64,000 nucleotides of DNA from Chitinophagales bacterium. Lineage in GTDB: Bacteria > Bacteroidota > Bacteroidia > Chitinophagales > Chitinophagaceae. The translations under genes and the position numbers were made by a program. This document shows, piece by piece, positions 55,524-63,868 of this stretch (its first letter is position 1; each line of letters opens with the position of its first letter). The notes beneath the pieces were generated by a model that was given only the letters and a program-made list of their open reading frames with translations, had not been told where the DNA came from and did not search any database. Where the stretch lies: assembly GCA_013298665.1 (NCBI GenBank), contig JAAFIK010000006.1, positions 58,649-122,648 on the forward strand, in the 5' to 3' direction.

Positions 55524-55871
55524 ATGAACAAGTCAACCATACAAATAGACGTATTGTTAGATCCCAATAAGGTACCCGAGCAGATCAGTTGGTCGGCAAG
55601 CGACAGTAGTGCGGAAATGGCCCAGAAAGCCAAGGCCATGTGTATCGCTTTCTGGGATGGGGCAGATAAAACGGCCATGCGTATTGACCTGTGGACAAAG
55701 GACATGATGGTGGACGAAATGGTGGATTTTCACTACCAGGTACTGATGACGATGGCTGATACGCTTAAGCGTGCAACGCACCAGGACGAACTTTGCGATG
55801 ACATGAAGCGCTTCGCCAAAGACTTCTTCGACAAGTTCAGGGCAAAACAGTTGCAGGAAAATGCGGGGTAA
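55524..55871 (+). CDS. gldC: Gliding motility protein GldC
   Basis: A 115-residue soluble protein. Its MVDEMVDFHYQVLMTMADTLKRAT core and DLWTKDMMVDEM (landmark LWTKDMMVDEMVDF) match the GldC family, a small protein conserved in gliding Bacteroidota with a supporting role. It starts 33 bases after the glycosyltransferase stop. Together with gldA in this window it suggests a gliding or T9SS lineage. Confidence 0.9.
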   Translation: MNKSTIQIDVLLDPNKVPEQISWSASDSSAEMAQKAKAMCIAFWDGADKTAMRIDLWTKDMMVDEMVDFHYQVLMTMADTLKRATHQDELCDDMKRFAKDFFDKFRAKQLQENAG

Positions 55872-55922
55872 GGTAAACACCGGATGCAAACAATCAAAAT
55901 ACTTTAAATAAAAAGTAAATAT

Positions 55923-56372
55923 ATGGGCTTGGAACAAAACATTATGGCAGAGATGAAGGATGCCATGAAATCGAAGAATGAGGCTGTACTCCGCAGCCTG
56001 CGGGCGATAAAAGCGGCTATTATTATTGCCAAAACTGCCGAAGGAGCCAATGGAGAGCTGAAAGAAGCCGATGAGGTAAAACTGTTGCAAAAGTTAGTCA
56101 AGCAACGCAAAGACAGTTTAGACATATTTGAAAAACAGAACCGTCCTGATCTTGCTGAAAAGGAAAAGGAAGAGATTGCGGTGATCGAAAAATTTCTGCC
56201 GCAACAACTTTCCGAAAGCGAACTGGAGCAAATCATTGCCAGGATAATTGCGGAGACGGGTGCCAGTGGTGCCGGGGATATGGGTAAGGTGATGGGGGTT
56301 GCTTCGAAAGAACTTTCCGGACAGGCCGATGGCAAAGCGATCAGCACGGTGGTAAAGCGATTGCTGGGTTAG
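55923..56372 (+). CDS. GatB/YqeY-domain protein
   Basis: A 149-residue helical protein of the YqeY type, related to the tail domain of GatB, which recruits tRNA in Asp/Glu amidotransferase. Motifs: MGLEQNIMAEMKDAMKSKNEAVLRSLR and EKFLPQQLSESELEQII. Its function outside GatB is not defined. It is between gldC and cvpA on the same strand with 50-base gaps. Confidence 0.9.
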   Translation: MGLEQNIMAEMKDAMKSKNEAVLRSLRAIKAAIIIAKTAEGANGELKEADEVKLLQKLVKQRKDSLDIFEKQNRPDLAEKEKEEIAVIEKFLPQQLSESELEQIIARIIAETGASGAGDMGKVMGVASKELSGQADGKAISTVVKRLLG

Positions 56373-56427
56373 TTGCCGGACTGCCGGGTATAGCTGTACA
56401 TTATTTTCCAACAAAATTAAAACTGCC

Positions 56428-56967
56428 ATGCTGGTTGATATCTTTTTTGCTGTCCTCATCATTATTGCATTGATCAAGGGCTACCAGCGCGGGCTTATTG
56501 TGGCTGTTTTTTCCCTGCTGGCTTTTATCATTGGTATTGCCGCCGCCCTGAAATTATCGGCTGTTGTGGCTGGCTGGCTCAGCAGCAGTGCAACAGTATC
56601 GGCCAAATGGCTGCCAGTACTTTCTTTTGCGCTGGTATTTCTTGCGGTGGTACTGCTGGTGCGCTGGGGGGCAAAACTGGTGGAAAAGACCTTTCAGGTA
56701 GCCATGCTGGGCTGGGTCAACCGTATTGGCGGTATGCTGCTGTATGCAGCACTCTATACCGTCATCTTCAGTGTGTTCCTCTTTTATGCCGAAAAAATAA
56801 AATTAGCCGATCCCACATCCATACAGGCCGCTGTTACGTATCCTTTTGTACAGCCCTGGGGGCCGGCGGCTATTGATAATTTCGGGAAAATCATCCCGGT
56901 ATTTAAAGATACATTTGCCGACCTGGAAAATTTTTTCAGCGGCATTGCCACCAAAGTTTCAGGGTAA
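56428..56967 (+). CDS. CvpA-family membrane protein
   Basis: A 179-residue integral membrane protein with four hydrophobic segments (about 1-20, 28-55, 65-90, 105-125). The opening VDIFFAVLIIIALIKGYQRGLI is the CvpA signature (colicin V production family), linked to envelope maintenance. It is followed by 111 bases of AT-rich sequence with a weak promoter. Confidence 0.88.
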   Translation: MLVDIFFAVLIIIALIKGYQRGLIVAVFSLLAFIIGIAAALKLSAVVAGWLSSSATVSAKWLPVLSFALVFLAVVLLVRWGAKLVEKTFQVAMLGWVNRIGGMLLYAALYTVIFSVFLFYAEKIKLADPTSIQAAVTYPFVQPWGPAAIDNFGKIIPVFKDTFADLENFFSGIATKVSG

Positions 56968-57078
56968 GGTTATACAATTGTTAGTTTTAAACAGTTATTT
57001 AACGTAATTTTAAACAAATCATTTATTTTCGTAACCAGGGTTTACCAAAACCTAAACGATATAAGAAACAACGCGCTG

Positions 57079-57855
57079 ATGGATTACGAAATCAAACAAG
57101 ACGGGAAATTTAAATACATAGAAGTGGGCACGGGGGAGCCACTCGTATTGCTGCATGGCTTATTTGGCGCACTTAGTAATTTCAGGGATCTGGTAGAATA
57201 TTTCCGGGTGAGTTATAAGGTTATTGTACCCATGCTCCCCCTTTTTGAACTTGATCTTCTGCATACATCAGTTAGCGGACTGGAAAAATTTGTACATAAA
57301 TTTATTGAAACACGGGGGTATGATAAGATCAATCTCCTGGGTAATTCGCTTGGGGGGCATGTTGCACTGGTACATATCCTCAAGCATCCCGAACGCATCA
57401 AATCGCTTACCCTTACGGGCAGCAGCGGTCTTTTTGAAAATGGTATGGGAGATACCTATCCCAAGCGCGGCGACCGTGAATACATCCGCAAAAAAACAGC
57501 ATTAACTTTTTACGATCCCGCCATGGCTACGGAAGCATTGGTGAATGAAGTATTTGAAATTACCAACAACCGGCTTAAGGTGATCAAGATCATCGCCCTT
57601 GCCAAAAGCGCCATACGCAACAACCTCGGTGAAGAACTCAGCCAGATCCGTCAACCGGTATGCCTCATCTGGGGAAACAATGATACGATTACCCCTCCCT
57701 TTGTAGGCAAAGAGTTTAACCGCCTGATTCCCAACAGCGAACTTCATTTTGTGGACAAATGCGGACACGCACCCATGATGGAAGTACCTGATGCATTTAA
57801 CAAAATTTTAGAACAGTTTCTGGCCAAATTAAAGACGCCTGCTGCAACAGTTTAA
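57079..57855 (+). CDS. Alpha/beta hydrolase
   Basis: A 258-residue hydrolase: oxyanion HGLFGALSN, nucleophile elbow GNSLGGHVA (Ser), an acid in WGNNDTITP, and His in CGHAPMMEVP, a complete triad. It resembles the hydrolases found beside CBS and nadK genes in Bacteroidota. The substrate is unknown. It precedes the CBS gene by 105 bases. Confidence 0.9.
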   Translation: MDYEIKQDGKFKYIEVGTGEPLVLLHGLFGALSNFRDLVEYFRVSYKVIVPMLPLFELDLLHTSVSGLEKFVHKFIETRGYDKINLLGNSLGGHVALVHILKHPERIKSLTLTGSSGLFENGMGDTYPKRGDREYIRKKTALTFYDPAMATEALVNEVFEITNNRLKVIKIIALAKSAIRNNLGEELSQIRQPVCLIWGNNDTITPPFVGKEFNRLIPNSELHFVDKCGHAPMMEVPDAFNKILEQFLAKLKTPAATV

Positions 57856-57960
57856 TACATTTGATTGTCTGACATACAGAGTGACGCGATGCCGGAGTAA
57901 CAAATGCCGGGCTGACCGTTGCACACAACAAACCATTATTCTTAACGTTTTACGTGTATT

Positions 57961-58623
57961 ATGTTAACAGTCGAACTCATCAACAACAATATTCCCCGCC
58001 TGCAATTGCAGGATACTGTAGCCAAGTCGCTGCAACTGATCAATGATTTCAGGGTAACACACCTGCCGGTGGTGGCAGATGACAAACTGATTGGCCTGGT
58101 TAGTGAAGACGATCTGCTGGATGCTGAAGAAGATAAGATGCCGGTGGAGTTGCTGCAGGATAGCTTTGTGCATGCCTTTGTGTCGGACAATGCACATTTT
58201 CTGAATGCGGTGAGTACGGCCAACCAGTTTGATACCACGGTAGTGCCGGTGATTGCTGAAAACCGGGAGTTTATCGGGGTGATTACAACGACAGACCTGC
58301 TGAAAACACTGGGTAATTTTGCCGGTGCCAATGAAATCGGTGGCATTATTGTGCTGGAAATGGAGCGCAGCCAGTTTGCCATTTCTGAAATCAGCCGTAT
58401 TGTGGAAAGCAACGATGCTACGATACTTCACCTGAATACGATGGTACAGCCCGATACGGGTATGCTTACAGTAAGTCTGCACATCAACAAAAAGGAGATT
58501 GCCGCCATTGTAGCCACTTTTGAGCGGTATGAGTATGACGTTATCTATTTTTTCGGGGATGAGAATTTCGAGAATGAGATCCATAACAATTACCGTCACC
58601 TGATGAACTATCTTGGTATATAG
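57961..58623 (+). CDS. CBS-domain protein, AcuB-like
   Basis: A 220-residue protein with a CBS pair (about 1-130: LQLINDFRVTHLPVVADDKLIGLVSEDDLL and VVPVIAENREFIGVITTTDLL, landmarks VTHLPVVADDKLIGLVS and ENREFIGVITTTDL) and an ACT-like C-terminal part. CBS pairs bind adenosyl ligands and control partner activity. It is in a run with a hydrolase, an Omp85-like gene and nadK, an arrangement that recurs in this phylum. Confidence 0.85.
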   Translation: MLTVELINNNIPRLQLQDTVAKSLQLINDFRVTHLPVVADDKLIGLVSEDDLLDAEEDKMPVELLQDSFVHAFVSDNAHFLNAVSTANQFDTTVVPVIAENREFIGVITTTDLLKTLGNFAGANEIGGIIVLEMERSQFAISEISRIVESNDATILHLNTMVQPDTGMLTVSLHINKKEIAAIVATFERYEYDVIYFFGDENFENEIHNNYRHLMNYLGI

Positions 58624-58631
58624 CAGATTAT

Positions 58632-58690
58632 CGCCTGTATGCCCTGTGTGATCGGCTATTATCCAGTACATTTACAAAAACATACAGGCG
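58632..58690. repeat. Inverted repeat before the Omp85-like gene
   Basis: CGCCTGTATG (58632-58641) and CATACAGGCG (58681-58690), perfect 10-bp arms with a 39-base spacer holding TACATTTAC, a -7-like box. It could be a regulatory site. Confidence 0.4.
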
Positions 58691-58696
58691 GCACAG

Positions 58697-60145
58697 ATGA
58701 GATTTCAACGATTCTTTTCATTTTTTCTGCTCTTGCTTTGTGTACAAATTGCTGCTGCACAGGAACGTTTGCCCGTTACGGATACACTGCTGCGTAATCC
58801 CCGGCTGCGTATCCGGAGCATTATCATTACGGGCAATAAGAAGACCAAGGCTTATATTATACTCCGGGAGGCTGCCTTTAAAAAAGGGGATAGTATTCCC
58901 GCTGCCGGATTGAGTGATATCCTTGAAAATGCCCGTCGCAATATCTACAATACAGCGCTTTTTACCGATGTAAAGGTTGTGCCATTAATGGCCAGTGCTT
59001 TTGATGCTGACATCTCCATTACTGTAAAGGAGCGCTGGTACATCTTTCCTGTGCCGCAGTTTAAGCCTGTTGACCGTAACCTTGCAGAATGGATCAAAAC
59101 GAATAAGGGCGATCTCAGCCGCGTTAACTATGGCGCCAAGCTGGTACACTACAACCTGAGCGGCCGGAAAGACCAGCTCCGTATTTTTCTGCTGAACGGG
59201 TATACACGCAACATCTCTTTTTCTTATACCGCACCTTACAGCAATGCAGCCCTCACCGAGGGCTTTGTGGTATCGGCCGGATATGCACAGACCCGTGAGA
59301 TTACCTATAAGACTGCGTATAACGGGAAGCAGTTGTTCTTTTCCCGAAAGCTCAACCCGAAGAGTACCGGTGATTTTGTGCGCAACAACTGGTTTATTAC
59401 AGGTGGTTATACGCTTCGGAGGGGGATATACAACCGACACCTTTTTACCATTGGCTATAACTTCTATCATGTAAACGACTCGGTGGTGGCGCCAGCATAT
59501 AACCCTGCCTATTTCAACCGGGGTACGCGTCGTTCGGTGGGTTATACCGATTTGTCGTACCAGTTTCAGCATGTTGATGTGAGCAATGTGGCCTACCCGC
59601 TCAGCGGCAACAGCTACCGCATTACCCTGCTCAAGCGTGGGCTGGGCTTCAGGGGTGGTATCAATATGCTGTCTATTGAAGGAGACTACAACCGCTATTT
59701 CGCACTGGGCAAAAAATGGTATTGGGATACACATGTTTCCGGCCGTTTGAAATTACCTTTTTCACAACCCTTTATCAACCAGCAGGCATTGGGGTATGGG
59801 GATACCTATCTGCGCGGACTTGAACTGTATGTAACTGATGGCGTAGCATTTGTCCTTACCCGGAGTACGCTGCGTAAAAAAATTATTGGGTTCAGTCTGC
59901 CATTCCCTTTCCGTTCGCGCTCGCACAGCAGGATACCTTTTGCCTTTTACGCCAAATCGTATGCAGACCTGGGTTATGTATATACCCAAAAAGCCTTTGA
60001 TACCTACCTGAATAACCGTTTGCTGTACACCGCGGGTTTGGGTATCGACATCCTTACGCTTTACGACATCAACCTGCGGGTGGAATACAGCTTTAACCAG
60101 TTAGGCCAAAAGGGACTATTTTTACACACGAAATCGGGTTTTTAA
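58697..60145 (+). CDS. Omp85-type outer-membrane beta-barrel with POTRA domain
   Basis: A 482-residue exported protein: signal peptide, one POTRA-like domain (about 35-115, LRIRSIIITGNKKTKAYIILREA), and a C-terminal barrel with the family's GRG/RGL turn (YGDTYLRGLELY, the L6-like loop). It is shorter than BamA (five POTRA), closer to small surface-antigen-type Omp85 proteins. It may insert or move proteins or lipids at the outer membrane. It is followed by nadK 49 bases later. Confidence 0.85.
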   Translation: MRFQRFFSFFLLLLCVQIAAAQERLPVTDTLLRNPRLRIRSIIITGNKKTKAYIILREAAFKKGDSIPAAGLSDILENARRNIYNTALFTDVKVVPLMASAFDADISITVKERWYIFPVPQFKPVDRNLAEWIKTNKGDLSRVNYGAKLVHYNLSGRKDQLRIFLLNGYTRNISFSYTAPYSNAALTEGFVVSAGYAQTREITYKTAYNGKQLFFSRKLNPKSTGDFVRNNWFITGGYTLRRGIYNRHLFTIGYNFYHVNDSVVAPAYNPAYFNRGTRRSVGYTDLSYQFQHVDVSNVAYPLSGNSYRITLLKRGLGFRGGINMLSIEGDYNRYFALGKKWYWDTHVSGRLKLPFSQPFINQQALGYGDTYLRGLELYVTDGVAFVLTRSTLRKKIIGFSLPFPFRSRSHSRIPFAFYAKSYADLGYVYTQKAFDTYLNNRLLYTAGLGIDILTLYDINLRVEYSFNQLGQKGLFLHTKSGF

Positions 60146-60194
60146 AGCCTGCATGGATGGCTGAATCCCGGGAGTATGGTTAAAAAATAATATT

Positions 60195-61073
60195 ATGCGT
60201 ATTGCCATTTACAGCAGGGGGATTCAGAACAACCAGCACCTTGACATCCGGATGCTGCTGGACGAACTGGCCTTACACCAGATTGAACCGGTATTCTTCC
60301 AGGATTTTTTTAACCAGATTTACTCTTCTGTCAGTCTCAGTACGGCCTATACAACCTTCAACTCCTATGCCGATATTGATGATACGATCGATTGCATCAT
60401 CAGTCTTGGCGGGGATGGTACACTGCTCGATACGGTTACCCTCGTACGCGACAAGGGTACGCCGGTACTGGGCATCAACTATGGCCGGCTGGGTTTTCTC
60501 GCCAGTATTGGCCGTGAGGAACTGACCTCGGCAATTGCCGCGCTGGTGAACCAAACGTTTATCTTAGACAACCGTACGCTGATCCATCTGGATGCAAATG
60601 TGCCGTTGTTTGGCGATGTGCCTTATGCACTTAATGAGTGTACACTGCATAAGAAAGACAGTTCATCGATGATCAAGATTCATGCTTACCTGAACGGGGA
60701 GTTTCTCAATACCTACTGGGCGGATGGCCTGATCATCGCTACCCCTACCGGCTCTACGGGTTATTCGCTGAGCTGCAACGGGCCGGTAGTGTTTCCGGAC
60801 AGCGGCAGTTTTGTAATTACCCCGGTGGCTCCGCATAACCTCAATATCCGCCCCATTGTAGTGCCGGACAATAATATTGTTTCTTTTGAAGTGGAAGGGC
60901 GTACGGATGGTTTTTTGTGTACACTCGACAGCCGCCGGGAGGTGGTGGAGAAAGAAGTGCAGATTGCCGTGCGTAAGGAGGAATTTGGCATCAATCTGCT
61001 GCGCCTCAACGAAAATAATTTTTTACAAACCCTCCGCAACAAACTTTCCTGGGGGTTGGATAAGCGAAATTAG
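60195..61073 (+). CDS. nadK: NAD kinase
   Basis: A 292-residue enzyme making NADP from NAD. The conserved GGDGT (residues 72-76), ALNECTLHKKD and DGLIIATPTGSTGYSLS motifs are intact. The start at 60195 is the family N-terminus (MRIAIYSRG). It is followed 6 bases later by the sensor kinase, so the pair probably shares a transcript. Confidence 0.97.
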   Translation: MRIAIYSRGIQNNQHLDIRMLLDELALHQIEPVFFQDFFNQIYSSVSLSTAYTTFNSYADIDDTIDCIISLGGDGTLLDTVTLVRDKGTPVLGINYGRLGFLASIGREELTSAIAALVNQTFILDNRTLIHLDANVPLFGDVPYALNECTLHKKDSSSMIKIHAYLNGEFLNTYWADGLIIATPTGSTGYSLSCNGPVVFPDSGSFVITPVAPHNLNIRPIVVPDNNIVSFEVEGRTDGFLCTLDSRREVVEKEVQIAVRKEEFGINLLRLNENNFLQTLRNKLSWGLDKRN

Positions 61074-61079
61074 GCTACT

Positions 61080-62063
61080 ATGGGGTTATCGATCAAATCT
61101 GTAAGGCTGCGGGCTGCATTTGTTGTATACTGGGTATTGCTGGCGTATATGATTGCCGCACTGGTGTGGTGGTTTATCGCCCTTACGCGGCAGAACGGGC
61201 AGATGATGCAATTCCGGTTGCAGCAATTACAAAAGGATGATCCTGCTTATATCACAAAAGTGGCTGTTGCTGAAAAAGACAACAGCCGGAAGGAGGCACA
61301 ATACATCGGGGAAGGGGCGATCTTTCTCCTGCTTATCCTGGGTGGAGCAGTCTATGTATTCCGGTCGGTACGCCGCCAGCTCCGGCAGAGCCAGCAGCAG
61401 CAGCATTTTATGATGGCGGTTACGCACGAACTCAAAACGCCCATTGCGGTGGCTAAGCTGAACCTGGAGACGCTGCAAAAAAGAAGACTGGATGAAAGCC
61501 AGCAACAACGGTTGCTCTATACCACCCTGCAGGAGGCCAACCGGTTGAATGCACTTTGCAACAATATGCTGCTGGCCTCGCAGATTGAAGGGGGTGGCTA
61601 TACCATTACGCGTGAAGAAATTGATTTCAGCGGTTTGGTGGCGGGCTGTGTGGAAGATTTCCGTACCAGGTTTCCGGCAAGGGCTATCGGGGGAGTGCTG
61701 GAGCCGGGGCAATTTGTTGCGGGCGATCTGCTCCTGCTCCAGATGGCGGTGAATAACCTGCTCGATAATGCGATCAAGTATTCGCCGAAAGATAGTCCGG
61801 TAGCGATAACACTTACCGGCAGCGGACACCGGGTAATACTGCAGGTGAGCGACCAGGGGCGTGGCATCAGCGATGCAGAAAAGAAAAAGGTATTTGATAA
61901 ATATTACCGTACGGGTAATGCGGCTACAAGGGCGGCCCGTGGTACGGGATTGGGCTTGTACCTCACCAAAAAAATTATGCAGGGACAGAATGGTAACATT
62001 TCTGTGACGGATAATCTTCCTGTGGGCAGTATTTTTACCCTTTCCTTACAAAAACTGCATTAG
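61080..62063 (+). CDS. Sensor histidine kinase
   Basis: A 327-residue kinase: membrane helix about 12-35, a short periplasmic segment, a second helix about 78-95, then HisKA with the phospho-acceptor His116 in AVTHELKTPIAV and an ATPase domain with N-box NNLLDNAIKYS, G-boxes DQGRGISDAE and GTGLGLYLTKKI. It pairs with the response regulator that follows 18 bases later. The signal is unknown. Confidence 0.93.
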   Translation: MGLSIKSVRLRAAFVVYWVLLAYMIAALVWWFIALTRQNGQMMQFRLQQLQKDDPAYITKVAVAEKDNSRKEAQYIGEGAIFLLLILGGAVYVFRSVRRQLRQSQQQQHFMMAVTHELKTPIAVAKLNLETLQKRRLDESQQQRLLYTTLQEANRLNALCNNMLLASQIEGGGYTITREEIDFSGLVAGCVEDFRTRFPARAIGGVLEPGQFVAGDLLLLQMAVNNLLDNAIKYSPKDSPVAITLTGSGHRVILQVSDQGRGISDAEKKKVFDKYYRTGNAATRAARGTGLGLYLTKKIMQGQNGNISVTDNLPVGSIFTLSLQKLH

Positions 62064-62081
62064 CTTGCAGCAGCATTGGTT

Positions 62082-62786
62082 ATGAGCAGTAAAAAATATT
62101 CCATATTATTGGTTGAGGATGAAGAAAACCTTCAGGAGGCTCTGAAGCTGAACTTAGAGCTGGAGGGCTATTCCATTACCAGCGCCTACGACGGTGTGGA
62201 AGCCCTGAAAGCGGTTGAGCAGGAGTATTTTGACGGGATCATCCTTGATGTGATGCTGCCTGAACTTGACGGTATTACGGTTTGTGAAACCATCAGGCTC
62301 AAGCACCCCGATCTGCCTATCCTGATCCTGAGTGCCAAAAACAGCAGTGCCGACCGGATACTGGGACTTAAGCGCGGTGCTGATGATTACCTCACCAAGC
62401 CCTTCAACCTCGAAGAACTGTTGCTGCGTGTAGCCAAACTGCTGGAAAAAAGCGAACGCCTCAACAGCCGGCAACCCTTACCACAGGTGTATGCCGTGGG
62501 CAACTGCTCTATCGACTTCAAAGCTTTGGAGTGCATCACCAGAACGGGCGAAAAGATAGCCCTTACCAAGAAGGAAGTATTGCTGCTTAAACTGCTTATT
62601 GAGAATAAGGGGGAGGTGGTAACCCGTGAAAAAATACTGCAGGCCGTATGGGGGTATAATGTTTATCCCACCACCCGAACCATCGATAATTTCATCCTGA
62701 GTTTTCGCCGTTATTTTGAAGTAGACAGCCGTAACCCTGTTCATTTTCATTCGGTGCGCGGGGTGGGGTATAAGTTTACCGAGTGA
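62082..62786 (+). CDS. OmpR-family response regulator
   Basis: A 234-residue regulator: receiver domain (VEDEEN, Asp56 in ILDVMLPELDG, Lys in YLTKPF) and a C-terminal winged-helix OmpR/PhoB domain with LTKKEVLLLKLL and FHSVRGVGYKF. The start at 62082 is the family-like ATG; the TTG at 62076 is less likely. It forms a two-component system with the kinase just upstream and is the last intact gene of the window. Confidence 0.94.
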   Translation: MSSKKYSILLVEDEENLQEALKLNLELEGYSITSAYDGVEALKAVEQEYFDGIILDVMLPELDGITVCETIRLKHPDLPILILSAKNSSADRILGLKRGADDYLTKPFNLEELLLRVAKLLEKSERLNSRQPLPQVYAVGNCSIDFKALECITRTGEKIALTKKEVLLLKLLIENKGEVVTREKILQAVWGYNVYPTTRTIDNFILSFRRYFEVDSRNPVHFHSVRGVGYKFTE

Positions 62787-62854
62787 TGGGGACTAAGTAC
62801 TCAGTCGCAGGATAAGAAGACGCAAGTATCAGGAGGGGGGCGGTACTCAGTACT

Positions 62855-63026
62855 GACCGATCCCTTCCCAACAATCTCATTAAGTTAAGGATTTCCAGAA
62901 CCCTGAAAGGGTATTAGTATTCAGTACTTAGTACTGGTGTGACCGATTTCGTCCCGACAATGTCCTTAAGTTAAGGATGTTCAGAACCCTGAAAGGGTAT
63001 TAGTACTCAGTACTTAGTCGTTAGCC
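62855..63026. repeat. Two-copy 86-bp direct repeat
   Basis: Two diverged copies start at 62855 and 62941 with GACCGAT and share the blocks TAAGTTAAGGAT, CCAGAACCC/TCAGAACCC, GAAAGGGTATTAGTA and CAGTACTTAGT. The AGTACTCAGTACT theme also appears just before. No gene is visible. Confidence 0.7.
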
Positions 63027-63056
63027 TTGTTTTGTCCTGAGTCTTACGTGTTGCAA

Positions 63057-63572
63057 CCTAAACTTTTGATAGGTCGTCCTATACCCACCTATAGGAGGAC
63101 CTAAACTTTTGATAGGTCGTCCTATACCTACCTATAGGACGACCTAAACTTTTGATAGGTTGACCTATACCTACCTATAGGCCGACCTAAACTTTTGATA
63201 GGTCGTCCTATACCTACCCATAGGAGGACCTAAACTTTTGATAGGTTGACCTATACCTACCTATAGGAGGACCTAAACTTTTGATAGGTCGTCCTATACC
63301 TACCTATAGGCCGACCTAAACTTTTGATAGGTCGTCCTATACCTACCTATAGGCCGACCTAAACTTTTGATAGGTCGTCCTATACCTCCCTATAGGAGGA
63401 CCTAAACTTTTGATAGGTCGACCTATTCCCACCCATAGGAGGACCTAAACTTTTGATAGGTCGTCCTATACCTACCTATAGGCCGACCTAAACTTTTGAT
63501 AGGTTGACCTATCCCCACCTATAGGATGACCTAAACTTTTCATAGGTTGACCCCTCCTACCCATAGGAATCT
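63057..63572. repeat. 43-bp tandem array, 12 copies
   Basis: Twelve copies with exactly 43-base period start with CCTAAACTTTTGATAGG at 63057, 63100, 63143, and so on to 63530; a partial 13th (CTGAACTTTTG) begins at 63571. Each unit holds an imperfect hairpin; in copy 2 it is a perfect 14-bp stem (TAGGTCGTCCTATA, TATAGGACGACCTA) around a 6-base loop. The other copies vary mostly within the arms (TCGTCC/TTGACC/TCGACC; GGAGGA/GGCCGA/GGACGA). There are no unique spacers. Confidence 0.85.
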
Positions 63573-63589
63573 GAACTTTTGTCTCCATC

Positions 63590-63864
63590 CCATTATACAC
63601 AGTGCCTGGGCAGTGCAAAAAATACCGGATAATCGCCAAAAGCAAGACAGGCATCAACAAATCCGGCAGCGTACACGCCCTGCGGCACAGCTTTGCCACC
63701 CGCCTACCCGCCTGTTGGAAAAAGGTACGGATGTAAAGTACACAAAGGAACTATTGAGCCATTTTGATATTAAAACCACCGGGCGGTGCCTGCACGTAAA
63801 AAAGGATGCTTTAATAAATATTGAAAGTCCGCTTGATGATTTGTGGAAAAAAGAATATATTTGA
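63590..63864 (+). pseudogene. Tyrosine recombinase remnant, frameshifted
   Basis: The C-terminal catalytic part of an XerC/phage-type integrase is recognisable: VHALRHSFATR in one frame (63671-63703), then LLEKGTDVKYTKELLSHFDIKTT and a tail DALINIESPLDDLWKKEYI in another. An exact 8-base tandem duplication ACCCGCCT (63698-63713) causes the frame change. The catalytic Tyr of the TERYLHV motif is Cys here (TGC at 63787-63789). The N-terminal part is missing, replaced by the repeat array. It is inactive. Confidence 0.85.
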
Positions 63865-63868
63865 ACAG

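Noticed and set aside
63057..63572. CRISPR array
   Set aside because: The 43-bp units follow each other directly with no unique spacers and with variation inside the repeat; no cas gene is near.
63057..63864. Integron with attC array and intI
   Set aside because: The units are too uniform and contain no gene cassettes, and the recombinase remnant lacks IntI-specific sequence; only the association is noted.
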